64,000 nt of DNA, taken from NCBI GenBank assembly GCA_009809945.1, contig WTPW01000015.1:179377-243376 (forward strand). Reading direction: 5' to 3'. The position numbers and the translations under genes were made by a program. This DNA comes from Gigaspora margarita. Its lineage: Eukaryota > Glomeromycota > Glomeromycetes > Diversisporales > Gigasporaceae. The notes under the pieces were generated by a model. It saw only the letters and a list, made by a program, of their open reading frames with translations, searched no databases and had not been told where the DNA came from. Positions 11,905 through 21,699 of the stretch are shown piece by piece (the first letter of the stretch is position 1; every line of letters starts with the position of its first letter).

Positions 11905-12160
11905 GATCTGTTTCAGGACCTTGCACTGCTAATGCAACAACAGAGCCTAACTATCTACTAATAAGATCCTTGCACTGCTACTGCAGCTACAGAGCCTGAC
12001 TATTCACTTGTAAGGGTCCTTGCATTGCCACTGCAGCCGCAGAACTCAAAAATTGCTATTGATGGTCCTTGCACTACCCATATAGGTGCAGAGCCCTAAA
12101 ACTGACAACAAAGATCTTTGTAATGCTACTGTAGCCATGGATCCTTAACTATTCAATATA
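11905..12160. repeat. minisatellite, about 65 bp unit
   Basis: About four to five diverged tandem copies of a unit with core ATCCTTGCACTGCTACTGCAG followed by CACAGAGCCTGACTATTCAC, lying inside the 10912-13039 element. The unit is richer in G+C than its surroundings. Confidence 0.7.
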
Positions 12161-13139
12161 CCGATATCGCCCAACCGAACTGATACTACTAATACTTGCA
12201 GAGCTACTTAAAATAGGAAGAGAGTTAGAGCCAGTCTTTACCAAGGCGTGTGATAGCAAAACAAAAGATACCTTCCTCCATTCTGCACAAAAACCCTTAT
12301 AAACTTCATTTCTTAACGTCCACATGCCCTTAATATATCCTATTTACCAATATTAATAGAAACCTAAATTTGCTAAAATCCCAATAAAAATCAATAAAAA
12401 GCCTCAACCAATACACTGAACTAACCATAAAAAACAAAATCAAATATGATCTACAATAAAGCCAGCTGATATTGCAATAATGACCACTTTGTCACGAGCT
12501 TAACTTATTGTGTCAGAGTGCACAGCCACAAGTTTCTCAAATGAAATCCACAAAAATCGATTTTATTTGGAAATCATTATTAATTAATCAAAGCATTTCT
12601 AATTTAATATTAGATCTGCTTAGTATGTATGACTATCATATAAGTAGTAAGCTATAACAGGTATAGATGGGCTCATGCCAGAATTTAAAAAATGTGTACA
12701 GCTACAAAGTTATTCATATGACATTAAAGTACTCATTATATACGTGATATTAATGCACATCAAATGATCAATTTGAATATACTATCCAATAAGATTCAAG
12801 ATTTTATAAACAAAAGTTTGCCTGTTAACTATATACTTCATACTTCGTACTATGTTCCTGGTACCCATAAGGTCACCCATATAAGTGACTTGCAGGTTGA
12901 CCCACGGGTAACCCACGGGTTAACCCACAGGTGACCCGCAGGTTACCTGCAGTTGACCACCCGGGTGGCCATAATTCAACCCAGCTCACCCGCTCACCTG
13001 TAGGTAACCCAGGTGATACTTACTCAGGTCAGAACACTAGCCTATCACACTATTCTTATTGGTTATAAATGATGTAATTACTTACTGTCAGATGTAAACA
13101 AACATCATATGATCTGTGTTACACCTGATTAAGCAATTT

Positions 13140-13275
13140 GATTGGGTGATATAAATATTACAGTTTGTTTATTCAGGACCAGTCCCAAGCTAGGACCAAT
13201 ACGACCATGAAACTGTTGAAAAGACCATCCCTGGACCAGTCTTTTTCAGGACTAGTGCATCCCTACCTTTAAATA
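13140..13275. repeat. GGACCAGTC word-repeat block ending GTGCATCCCTA
   Basis: Repeated GGACCAGTC, GGACCA and AAGACCA words end at AGGACTAGTGCATCCCTA, which looks like a hAT-type right terminus (complement TAGGGATGCAC). The matching left end was not found, so the unit is left as a repeat. Confidence 0.35.
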
Positions 13276-13323
13276 GAAAATTTCAAATCCACGTAAATTC
13301 GTTACTACTTACAATAGTATATA

Positions 13324-13560
13324 GGGGTGAGTCAATAGAAATCAAGCAAATTTTTTATAATAAAATTTTTTTGAAACTTTGAACAGAAATAACTTAACAA
13401 AAATTTAATCAAATTTGATAAAAATTTTTTTAAATAAACCTGTAGAATTAATTTTAAAAAAATTTATTAAATTTGATCAAGTTTTTGTTAAATTATCTTG
13501 ATTTAAACTTTTAAAAAAATGTACTAAAAAAAATTTGCTTGATTTCTATTGACTCACCCC
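13324..13560. mobile_element. palindromic MITE, GGGGTGAGTCAATAGAAATC ends
   Basis: The 237-base unit starts GGGGTGAGTCAATAGAAATC and ends with its complement (TTCTATTGACTCACCCC). The inverted symmetry continues inwards through AAGCAAATTTT, so it is close to a full foldback. The flanks AGTATATA and CATATATA are similar but too AT-simple to prove a duplication. Confidence 0.75.
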
Positions 13561-14751
13561 CATATATAAAAAGTCAAAAATGCAATTAGTTTCAAACTAG
13601 AAAATTATAAATGCTTTACATCTATGGCTACAATAGTAAGCAAATATAACTTTATTTTGAAAGGTTAATATTAAAATAATTAACTATAGATAAATTCACC
13701 AACAGATATTATTTTTTTTATTTTATAAATGTGAAAAAAATATATGAATTAAAATAAAATAAAATATAAAGATAAAAATAAACTCATAAAAGTTATAAAC
13801 TTTATAATTAATCAGACTTAAATATATAAAAAACTTGAAAGGATAGATTAAAATAAATTGGTTTTTAAACATGTAATATATTATAATTCTTATAAAAGAG
13901 AAGCATTTATTTTAATAAAACATCTTATCTGAAAAATAAAATAAGATCAAAATTCTTTAAATATTATAATATACTATTAAAAGATTGAGCAATTGTCTAT
14001 TATACCTTAAACCATCAGGTTTAGCAGCCAAATTTAGCTATTAAAATTACAATTAGCCATACTAATCTAACTTTATTAAATATTAAAATATTTGAAAAAT
14101 TTTTATATAATAATATTTGAAAATACGGATTACAAAATTATGTTTTTATTATTAAATTCCAAGAAAAAAGAATATGTTGCTTACACTATAAAAATATTAA
14201 AATTATAAAATTTTTTTAAAAAAATAAATTTATTTTTATTATTTTGACAATCTTTTTAAATTTTAAACAAACTTTTAAAATTTTAAGCTTATCTCCTTAT
14301 ATTTTTAGAACAAGATTATAGAATTGGCTTTTAAAAATAATTTTAATTAATAGAATTTTACAAAATTTTAAATAAAATTTTGATTTAATTAAAAGCAAAA
14401 AGGTATATATATAAGAATTTAAAAATTTTGGCAATATTCAAAATTATCACTATATTTTCATTTATTATTGCTTGATCACTAAACAACTTTATTGCATAGG
14501 TTGTAAACTATATATTGGGAATAAACATATGGAAATATGGTTCACTCTATCATAGCGTGGCATTTTACTAGACAACCACTCAACCATAATTGAGAATTCT
14601 CTTAGCAAAATTCATTTATTATCATATTTGATACTTACTAGATGACAAGCATAGGTTATTATTGTAATTGCTATGCATAGCGAGAATATTTCTTCTCAAA
14701 TCAGGTATATTTTATGCGGTTAACATAAACAATTATTGACGCATTTTCTTG
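13561..14751. other. gene-free AT-rich stretch
   Basis: Very AT-rich (runs of AAATTTT, TTTAAAAA) with no frame, RNA gene or recognisable repeat. Confidence 0.5.
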
Positions 14752-14759
14752 CATATAGC

Positions 14760-14948
14760 TAGGGTTCCGCAATTTGATTTGATCTTCAAATATTTGATTT
14801 GATTTGAAAATTACTATTAAAAATTCAAATTCAAATCAAATTCAAATCCAAATATTTGAATCAAATCAAATTCAAATCAGGGTCAATTTGATTTGATCAA
14901 ATTCAAATTAACCCAATATTTGATTTGATTTGAATTTGAGGAACCCTA
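14760..14948. mobile_element. hAT-type MITE built of CAAATC/GATTTG words, copy 2, with perfect TSD
   Basis: It starts TAGGGTTCCGC and ends GAGGAACCCTA. It is flanked on both sides by the identical 8-mer CATATAGC (14752-14759 and 14949-14956), which fixes it as a 189-base insertion of hAT type. The interior is the inverted counterpart of the 4680-4961 copy, made of short CAAATC-like words. Confidence 0.9.
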
Positions 14949-15114
14949 CATATAGCGAAAAAGAGTATCATTAGTTATATGCAATCACATTGTATATTTA
15001 ATTTGCTTAATAAATCTAATTACTCACTGTGCTATTATAACTTATACTATAATATATGTCACCCTGTACCTTATATATATCCTTATATAATACCAATCAT
15101 TTTTAAGATAATAG

Positions 15115-15445
15115 TACAGAGCTGCTTTTACAGTCTATGAGCCGTGATTAGCTTATCAAGTGGTCATCGAACTGTTATTACTGTCTTGAGCCACAATTAT
15201 GCTCATTTTTAAAGCAATGGTCATAGAGCTGTTTTCATAGTCCATGAGTTATAACTAAACTCATCAAGTGGTCATTGAGCTATAATTCAGTCTCAAGCTA
15301 CAATTATACTTATTCATAAAATAATGGTTACAGAGCTGCTTTCACAGTCTATGAGCTACAATTGCATTATCACTGATCACAGAGCTGCTTTGCAATCTAT
15401 AAGCCATAATTAAACATATCTTGTTACAATGATCATAGAGCTAGA
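15115..15445. repeat. minisatellite, about 52-56 bp unit
   Basis: Six to seven diverged tandem copies of a unit with core AGAGCTGCTTTCACAGTC then ATGAGCCACAATTA and ATCAAGTGGTCAT. Cores are near 15118, 15168, 15221, 15276, 15333, 15381 and 15435, and alternate units resemble each other more, suggesting a two-unit higher order. Confidence 0.75.
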
Positions 15446-15570
15446 GATGGGTACAGTCAAATCATGACTGGTCATGACCAATTAATGACCATGAACGATA
15501 TTAACTGGTCAGAGCAGTTTAACCAACTGTTCAAAATTATGACTGATATCAAATTCTTAATATTTTGGCT
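15443..15570. repeat. CTAGAGATGGGTA MITE terminus with GGTCATGACC words
   Basis: Starts CTAGAGATGGGTACAG, like the elements at 4391 and 25591, followed by ATGACTGGTCATGACCA words and palindromes. The distal end was not identified. Confidence 0.45.
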
Positions 15571-15944
15571 AATTAATAAATAATTATTTCTTAAAATTCA
15601 TATCGATGTATCTGTATCATCTAATAAATAGAGAAATTAACCTGCCATGCAAAAATATTTCAAATCTTGTGAATTTGCATGATTAATAATATGATTAATT
15701 TTTAAATAAAACTTTTTTATTGATATAAGTGAACAATAATGATAAATATAACAATAACGAGTATATAAATCAAATGATCTGAAAATTTTTTTGGTCCTAG
15801 TTGAGAAATACCTTGTTCATAATTTTAGCCAAATTTGCTAATCTTTTGGCCAGAATCATAACAAACCAATTTTAATTCTGGTCAAATAATTTTGACAGAA
15901 TTGTATACCAGTCAGGGAATATATCATATCTATTAATATAAATC

Positions 15945-16390
15945 ATAATAAAAATTATAATAAAAACATATAAATTTACTATAGACTTTAAGCAAAACTT
16001 TCTTTTCGGCTTGCAAATTAACTTTTTTTCAAACTTTGGGATTAAGCATATCGAGAATAGTAGATTAAGGTCATTTAGAACACTTTTTTAAAATTTTGCA
16101 AATTTTGTACAAATCGAAAATGTAACTTTACGAAAAACAGATATTTGCTAATTTTAAGATAATAAATAGATGTAAAAACATACTTAGGCAACAAAAGTAG
16201 GTTACCTTGTAAGAAAAATGGGTTATCTATGTACTAAAATTAAAATTTATTGTAGTTCATGATAAAACTTTTTTTACTTATTAGATAACTTACTTTAAGC
16301 AAACTTGTTCAGCATGTAATTTTACTTATGTTTAAAGTCAAAATGTGCTTTTCATATTGTCTGATTTGATTTTTTGGGCCTTTTTTTCAA
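15945..16390. mobile_element. foldback element copy 1, left arm
   Basis: Begins ATAATAAAAATTATAATAAAAACATATAAATTTACTA, the arm that also begins the foldback copies at 24.3 and 36.9 kb, and continues with the shared GGTTACCTTGTAAGAAAAATGGGTTA block. The arm stops being recognisable near 16390, where about 3 kb of other repeats intervene before the central part and right arm resume at about 19450. Confidence 0.65.
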
Positions 16391-16739
16391 TAAACTGTTA
16401 CATAAAACTTTACTACTAAGTGATATTGACAACAAACAAAAAAGCTTTTTTGATATCTAGACAAGTCAAAAAACCAATTAAACTTAATAAAAGAGCAATA
16501 CTAAGCTGTAGAAAGAAGTATTTTTACTGTTTGTTGAAATACTCAGATATTCTAGTTTGAGGACCTCTGGACATCTCTAATATAGATTATAAATGATCTG
16601 CATAAATTTGGAGGTTTTTGCTACCCCTAATATTAAGTAAATTTGCTGAAAATTCAAATATTACATATAAATTTTTAGTAATTTGCTAAAACTAAATTAT
16701 TATATCTATTTTTATAAATCAAAATAATATATATATTGT

Positions 16740-18715
16740 TGAGTGCTGAACAAATTTTCTTAGAGCACAATGTTAGAATCAATTAGTAAAATTTTGAGAA
16801 TCAGAGAATTTTTTAGTGTTTTTATTAATAAAATTATATAAAAAATTATAATTCTTAAAATTTTACTAATTGATTCTAATATTGTGCTCTAAAAAAACTT
16901 TTTAGTACATTTTAATACTAATTTTATATTCTTGAAAATTTTAAGAGAAGATGCTTAATTTTTGATTTTTTGATAAAAAAATCAAAAATTAAGCATCTTC
17001 TCTTAAATTTTCAAGAAATATAAATTAAATATGCTAGAATAATATATTTTTATATGCTAAACAAGTTTCTTAGGGCACAATGTTAGAATCAATTAGTAAA
17101 ATTTGAGAATTATGATTTTTTATATAATTTTATTAATAAAAATACTAAAAAATTCTATGATTCTCAAAATTTTACTAATTAATTCTAACATTGTGCTCTA
17201 AGAAATTTGTTCAGCACTCAAAAATAGTGTTCTGACCTGGGTAAGTCTTACTTGGGTCACCCATGAGTGGGCGAGCGACCTGGGTTGAATTATGCCCACC
17301 CGAGTGGTTAACCTGCAGGTCACTCATAGGTCAACCTGCAAGTTACCTACATGGGTGACCTGTATGGGTACCAGGAACATAGTATAAAGAGTGAAGTGTA
17401 TGGTTAACAGGCAAACTTTTGTTTACAAAATCTTGAATCTTATTGGATGGCATATTCAAATTGATCATTTGATGCACATTAACATCACGTGTATAATGAG
17501 TACTTTAATGTCATATAAATAACTTTGTAGCTGTATGCATTCTCTAAATTCTGGTATAAGCTGTCTATACCTGTTATGCCTTGCTACTTATATGATAGTT
17601 ATACAGATCTAATGTTAAATTAGAAATGCTTTGATTAATTAATAATGATTTGCTTAAATTTGTTGAAATATTATTAAGCTTACCAATTTTATCTATCAAT
17701 ATTCTAGTGTTCACCCAGGTCACTCTAGCAGAATTTTTCTATTACCTAGTGTTCACCCGGGTCATCTAAGTTAGGATTTTTGTGATGGGTCAGAACACTA
17801 TACCTAGTGTTCACCTGGGTCATCTGAGTAACTCACCCATGAGTGACCCGTAGTAGAATTTATCTATTACCTAGTATTTATCTGGGTCATCCAAGTGACC
17901 CACCTGCGGATAACCCAGGTTGGGATTTTTGTGACAGGTCAGAACACTACTCAAAAATACATTATTCTGGCATATTTAATTTTATATTTCTTGAAAATTT
18001 AAGAGAAAATGCTTAATTTTGTATTTTTTGATCAAAAAATCCAAAATTAAGCATTTTCTCTTAAATTTTTAAGAAATATAAAATTAAATATACTAGAATA
18101 ATATATTTTTATGTGCTAAACAAGTTTTTTAAAGTACAATATTAGAATCAATTAGTAAAATTTTGAGAATTATAATATTTTTAATACAAGTACTAAAAAA
18201 TTCTATGATTCTCAAAATTTTACTAATTTATTCTAATATTGTGCTCTAAGAAAACTTGTTCAGCACATAAAAATACATTATTATAGCATATTTATTTTTA
18301 TATTTCTTGAAAATTTAAGAAAAGATGCTTAATTTTGGATTTTTTGATCAAAAAATCCAAAATTAAGCATCTTCTCTTAAATTTTCAAGAAATATAAAAT
18401 TAAATATACCAAAATAATATATTTTTATATGCTAAACAAGTTTTCTTAGAGCACAATATTAAGAATTAATTAGTAAAATTTTGAGAATTATAATATTTTA
18501 TATAATTTTATTAATAAAAATACTAAAAAATTTTATGATTCTCAAAATTTTACTAATTGATTCTAATATTATGCTCTAAAAAAACTTGTTTAGCACATAA
18601 AAATATATTATTCTAGTATATTTACTTTTATATTTCTTGAAAATTTAAGAGAAGAGCTTAATTTTGAATTTTTTGATTAAAAAAAAGTTCAAAATTAAGC
18701 ATTTTAAATTTTTAA
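16740..18715. repeat. tandem array of two alternating hairpins, period about 320 bp
   Basis: Two different palindromes alternate. Hairpin A (about 150 bases, arms with TTAGAGCACAATGTTAGAATC and its complement) is near 16744-16912, 17057-17216, 18112-18272 and 18430-18597. Hairpin C (about 100 bases, arms CTTGAAAATTTAAGAGAAG and complement, loop TTTTTTGATCAAAAAA) is near 16925-17023, 17977-18080, 18290-18395 and 18625-18715. They are joined by a spacer with ATGCTAGAATAATATATTTT. Removing the 733 bases of the inserted hAT element and its duplication gives centre-to-centre distances of about 324, 313 and 329. No coding. Confidence 0.85.
17225..17949. mobile_element. hAT-type element, TAGTGTTCTGACC ends, perfect 8 bp TSD
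   Basis: It starts TAGTGTTCTGACC and ends GGTCAGAACACTA. It is flanked by identical CTCAAAAA (17217-17224 and 17950-17957), inserted between hairpin units of the array. The 725-base interior shares 17395-17660 with 12590-12890 in inverted orientation and has subterminal GGTGACCC-word patches. It has no transposase and is presumably mobilised in trans. Confidence 0.9.
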
Positions 18716-18719
18716 AATC

Positions 18720-19450
18720 ATAGTAGTACAAAAAAATGAAATAGCTTATTTTTGGGTATAATTCTTGCAAAATATAGGTAATTTGCTAAAAATAAAATAT
18801 AACATGCATAAAATTGCTATAATTTGCCAAAATGCTTTATATAACCTTTTTTAAAATTAATCTCAATTTGCTAAAACTTAAATTTGGACCTTAGATCAAA
18901 TTTTTTGCAATTTGCTAAAAAAAAATATAACATATATCATAGATATCTGGGGTCCTCTAGGATTGGTTGGTAACTATCAAGAATAAATTTAAAAGCTAAT
19001 TTTCAAAAAAATAGCCTTTTTAACCTACTTTGGGCTTATAATTAAATACATACATTTCGTAATTTTCTATGTATTTAATTGTTTGAAGTATAGCAGAGAA
19101 CTTTATATATTTATATAAGGTAATACAAAGTTACATATTTGATGAATCAATAATAATAATATCAAAAATGTAACTTTTGTATTTGGTGTCTGTCCATATG
19201 CGTATAATTGTTATCTTTTTGATACATCATATTTTTTTGATTTGTGATGCATCAAAAAAAGAAAAAAATCTTAGTTGTTATTGTGCTTCAGACACACAAT
19301 ACAATGCATTAACCTAGTTATAAATGCAAAGCTGGTTAAAAAGGCTGTTTTTGTAAAAATTCACTCTATAATAAATTTTTGTGTAAATTTTTTTGATAAT
19401 TCTCAATCATGAGTGGTTGATTTTGGGTCAAAACAAATTGGCTAATATGT
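18720..19450. other. AT-rich spacer with weak inverted repeats
   Basis: No gene. AGCCTTTTTAACCTACTTTGGGC near 19010 and an inverted relative near 19340 (AAAGCTGGTTAAAAAGGCT) suggest another degraded foldback of about 400 bases. Confidence 0.35.
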
Positions 19451-19451
19451 T

Positions 19452-19750
19452 TGGACCTTTTACTAAATGAAAAATAGTGTTAAAGTTAGAAAAAAATTTT
19501 TTTTATAAAATTTTTTTTAAAAAAAAAAATTCTAAATTTAACCCTATTTTTTACTTAGTAAAAGGTCTAAAAAAGCATGTTTTGACTTTAAATACAAATA
19601 AAATTATATGCTGTACAACTTTGCTTAAGAGCCCAAGGTAGGTTACCTAATAAAGAAAAAAGTTTTATTATAAACTACAATAAATTTTAACTTTAGTACA
19701 TAAATAACTCATTTTTCTTACAAGATAACCTACTTTCATTGCCTAAGTAA

Positions 19751-19752
<2 letters not shown>
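19452..19752. mobile_element. foldback element copy 1, centre and truncated right arm
   Basis: Contains the palindromic centre shared with the 24.3 and 36.9 kb copies (GGACCTTTTACTAA ... TTAGTAAAAGGTC around A/T runs) and the right-arm GGTTACCTAATAA block. The arm is cut at 19752 by the poly(T) of an inserted LINE 3' end. Confidence 0.65.
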
Positions 19753-19790
<38 letters not shown>

Positions 19791-20530
19791 GAGGCCTTGC
19801 TTGTATCTTTATTGAATAATTTATTTAAGTGGTTACATAGGACTATTTAAATTGTATAGCAACAAATATATATAAACTACATGCAAGAATAAAAGCTCAG
19901 ACTAATTTATCTGTGATCTAAACCTACTAGAGTGGTCAAGACTCATCTAGATTTGAATAGACAAAATGTAATTTGTAGGAATACTATATTTGATCCACAT
20001 AGTGAACCAGATGTTGATTTTGTAAAGAACTTGACCTATTGGTGGGCATGCATTTGAGTTATTGTGGAGTTAGTTTAGGAGACTACAAAGGCAGTTGTAG
20101 GTAAATTTTTTTGTGAATGTTGTTTTTTATGGGAAGGGTGTGGTTGTGTTGGTTTGGACCTGTTGTTCTCAGGGCGAATGTTGTTGGTTTTCTTCCAGTG
20201 AGCAAATGCAGAGTATTATAGTTTCCATATCTGCTTATAAGACTCTTCAGACAATTTGAGAAGAAATTTGACAATTATTTGGGATGCCTGTTTGTAGGAT
20301 ATATTGAGAGATTGTACTGATTGAATTAGAGGAATAGAAATAAGGCCCTTCAAGATAGAGTCCAGAGAGTAGGGTATAAGAAGGTTGGGTAGAGTTTAAT
20401 AAGGGATAGATGTAAATTAGTTGAATAAAGCTATTGAGTTGAAAATAAAGTAGCTCTAGATCGCTGCTTCAGACAGTTTCTGAAATAGCTATATTGATGA
20501 TTTGGTTGATGAGTGAGGGTTTTTGGATAC
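19753..20530 (-). mobile_element. 5'-truncated LINE 3' end (minus strand)
   Basis: A run of 33 T (19753-19785) is followed by sequence matching the 3' end of the LINE at 52304-58945. Both carry CTTTATTAATAAT, CAGACTAATTTATCTG and AAACCTACTAGAGT then ACTCATCTAGATTTGAATA. The poly(T) is the reverse complement of a LINE poly(A) tail. Homology continues weakly to about 20530 and ends at a minisatellite. A 63-residue minus frame at 20083-20274 falls in this region and is not an intact protein. Confidence 0.75.
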
Positions 20531-20532
20531 TA

Positions 20533-20775
20533 ATAAAACTTGTAAAACTAATAAAACTAATATAACTCATAAAACTTGTAAAGCTAATAAAACTCGTAAA
20601 ACTTATAAAACTCACAAAACTTATAAAACTCAAAACTTACAAAACTCATAAAACTCATAAAACTTATAAAACTCATAAAACTCACAAAACTCACAAAACT
20701 TATAAAACTCATAAAACTTACAAAACTTATAAAACTCATAAAACTAATAAAACTAATAAAACTTGTAAAACGCAT
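20533..20775. repeat. 9 bp minisatellite (AAAACTCAT-like)
   Basis: About 27 tandem copies of a 9-base unit AAAACTNRTA-like (CATAAAACT, TACAAAACT and variants). It makes an open minus-strand frame of repeating Phe-Ser tripeptides, which is an artefact because the period is a multiple of three. Confidence 0.85.
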
Positions 20776-20779
20776 TCTA

Positions 20780-21600
20780 TAACATTTCCATCCCCTTTAA
20801 AAACAAACTCTGTGAGTTCTCAATTCTATTAAACTATTAAAGTCTTTATGCAATAGTTTAACCAAATTATTTAAAGAGATATACTGGGTCTGGTATAGTT
20901 GTGATATTTCCCAATATTGAAAAACTTGATAGATTCTTTCTGCACATTTCAAGGTGCTATAAGTTCGGTAAGATCCTAGGGAAGCGTTAATTATTTTTCT
21001 AATATTTTTAGTTATACCATAGTTATTTTGGAATTCTTGTTCAAGTTTCCTAAATAGTAGCAGGTTTCAAGTGTCCATAGTTGCTTTTCTTTTTGGCTTT
21101 CATGAGTTTCTTAGTTTAATTAAAAGAGTATTTCGTTTAATTGGTCTTTCCATATAAAGGTTAGGAGAGGGTTTTTTCTTAATGAGGGTCCTTGTTTGGT
21201 ACTTATTAAATTTCTAGTAATCTTGGTTATAGCAGTTTCCTGTTCGAGGTTGATAGGCTCTAATTCTGGGTTTAGGGTTCTAAAGTTTTCTGTTTCAACA
21301 AGTACAAGAGGAGAGACAACTTCTGTGCTAACTTCACTATTTTCTTCTGTGTTAGTTTTATTGAGTTTGGTATAACTATCTTCAAAATGGTTCGGGGTTG
21401 GTCTGTATCTTTATTAAAAATTGTAGAGAGAGCACAATTCTTATTCCTTCTGTTATTATAACTTGTTGTCCTGTAATGATAATACTATTATTATAAGCTA
21501 AGGGGTCTTGGTTCCAATTTTAATTAACTTGGTTAGACTAATTAGAGTTTGAGGTTGTAGAGTTGGGGTTTCCATTTTAAGAATTAAAGTTTCTAAGAGG
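20780..21600 (-). pseudogene. coding-like relic of unknown family
   Basis: On the minus strand several joined fragments read like protein, for example ITKNIRKIINASLGSYRTY near 21000 and SLRKNPLLTFIWKDQ near 21170, with Glu/Thr-rich sequence upstream near 21300. Frames shift repeatedly. It lies directly downstream (minus sense) of the decayed Ty3 copy and could be its divergent C-terminal part or a separate relic. I do not recognise it. Confidence 0.3.
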
Positions 21601-21699
21601 ATAAGAGAAAAAAAGAATATTTTTGGAATTTTTTAATTAAGGCAAAAATTGGGGTAAATAAATAAAAAAAATTGTTGTATATGATAAACAAGAGGTAAA

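Larger units (their letters stand above)
10912..13039. mobile_element. hAT-type element with TAGTGTTCTGACC ends, 2.1 kb copy
   Basis: The ends TAGTGTTCTGACC and GGTCAGAACACTA are inverted. Subterminal DNA is a dense patchwork of GGTGACCCAGGTGA words. Internal stretches (12590-12890) match 17395-17660 in inverted orientation, so this is the long relative of the 725 bp element at 17225-17949. The flanking 8-mers CTGCTTAG and GCCTATCA do not match, so the target duplication is lost or one end is rearranged. It interrupts the RT part of the minus-strand LINE. No transposase frame. Confidence 0.6.

Noticed and set aside
16740..18715. CRISPR-like array
   Set aside because: Units are long palindromes in a eukaryotic context with no unique spacers of constant short length.
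20584..20775. Phe-Ser repeat protein on the minus strand
   Set aside because: It is the translation of a 9-base minisatellite; a period divisible by three stays open by chance.
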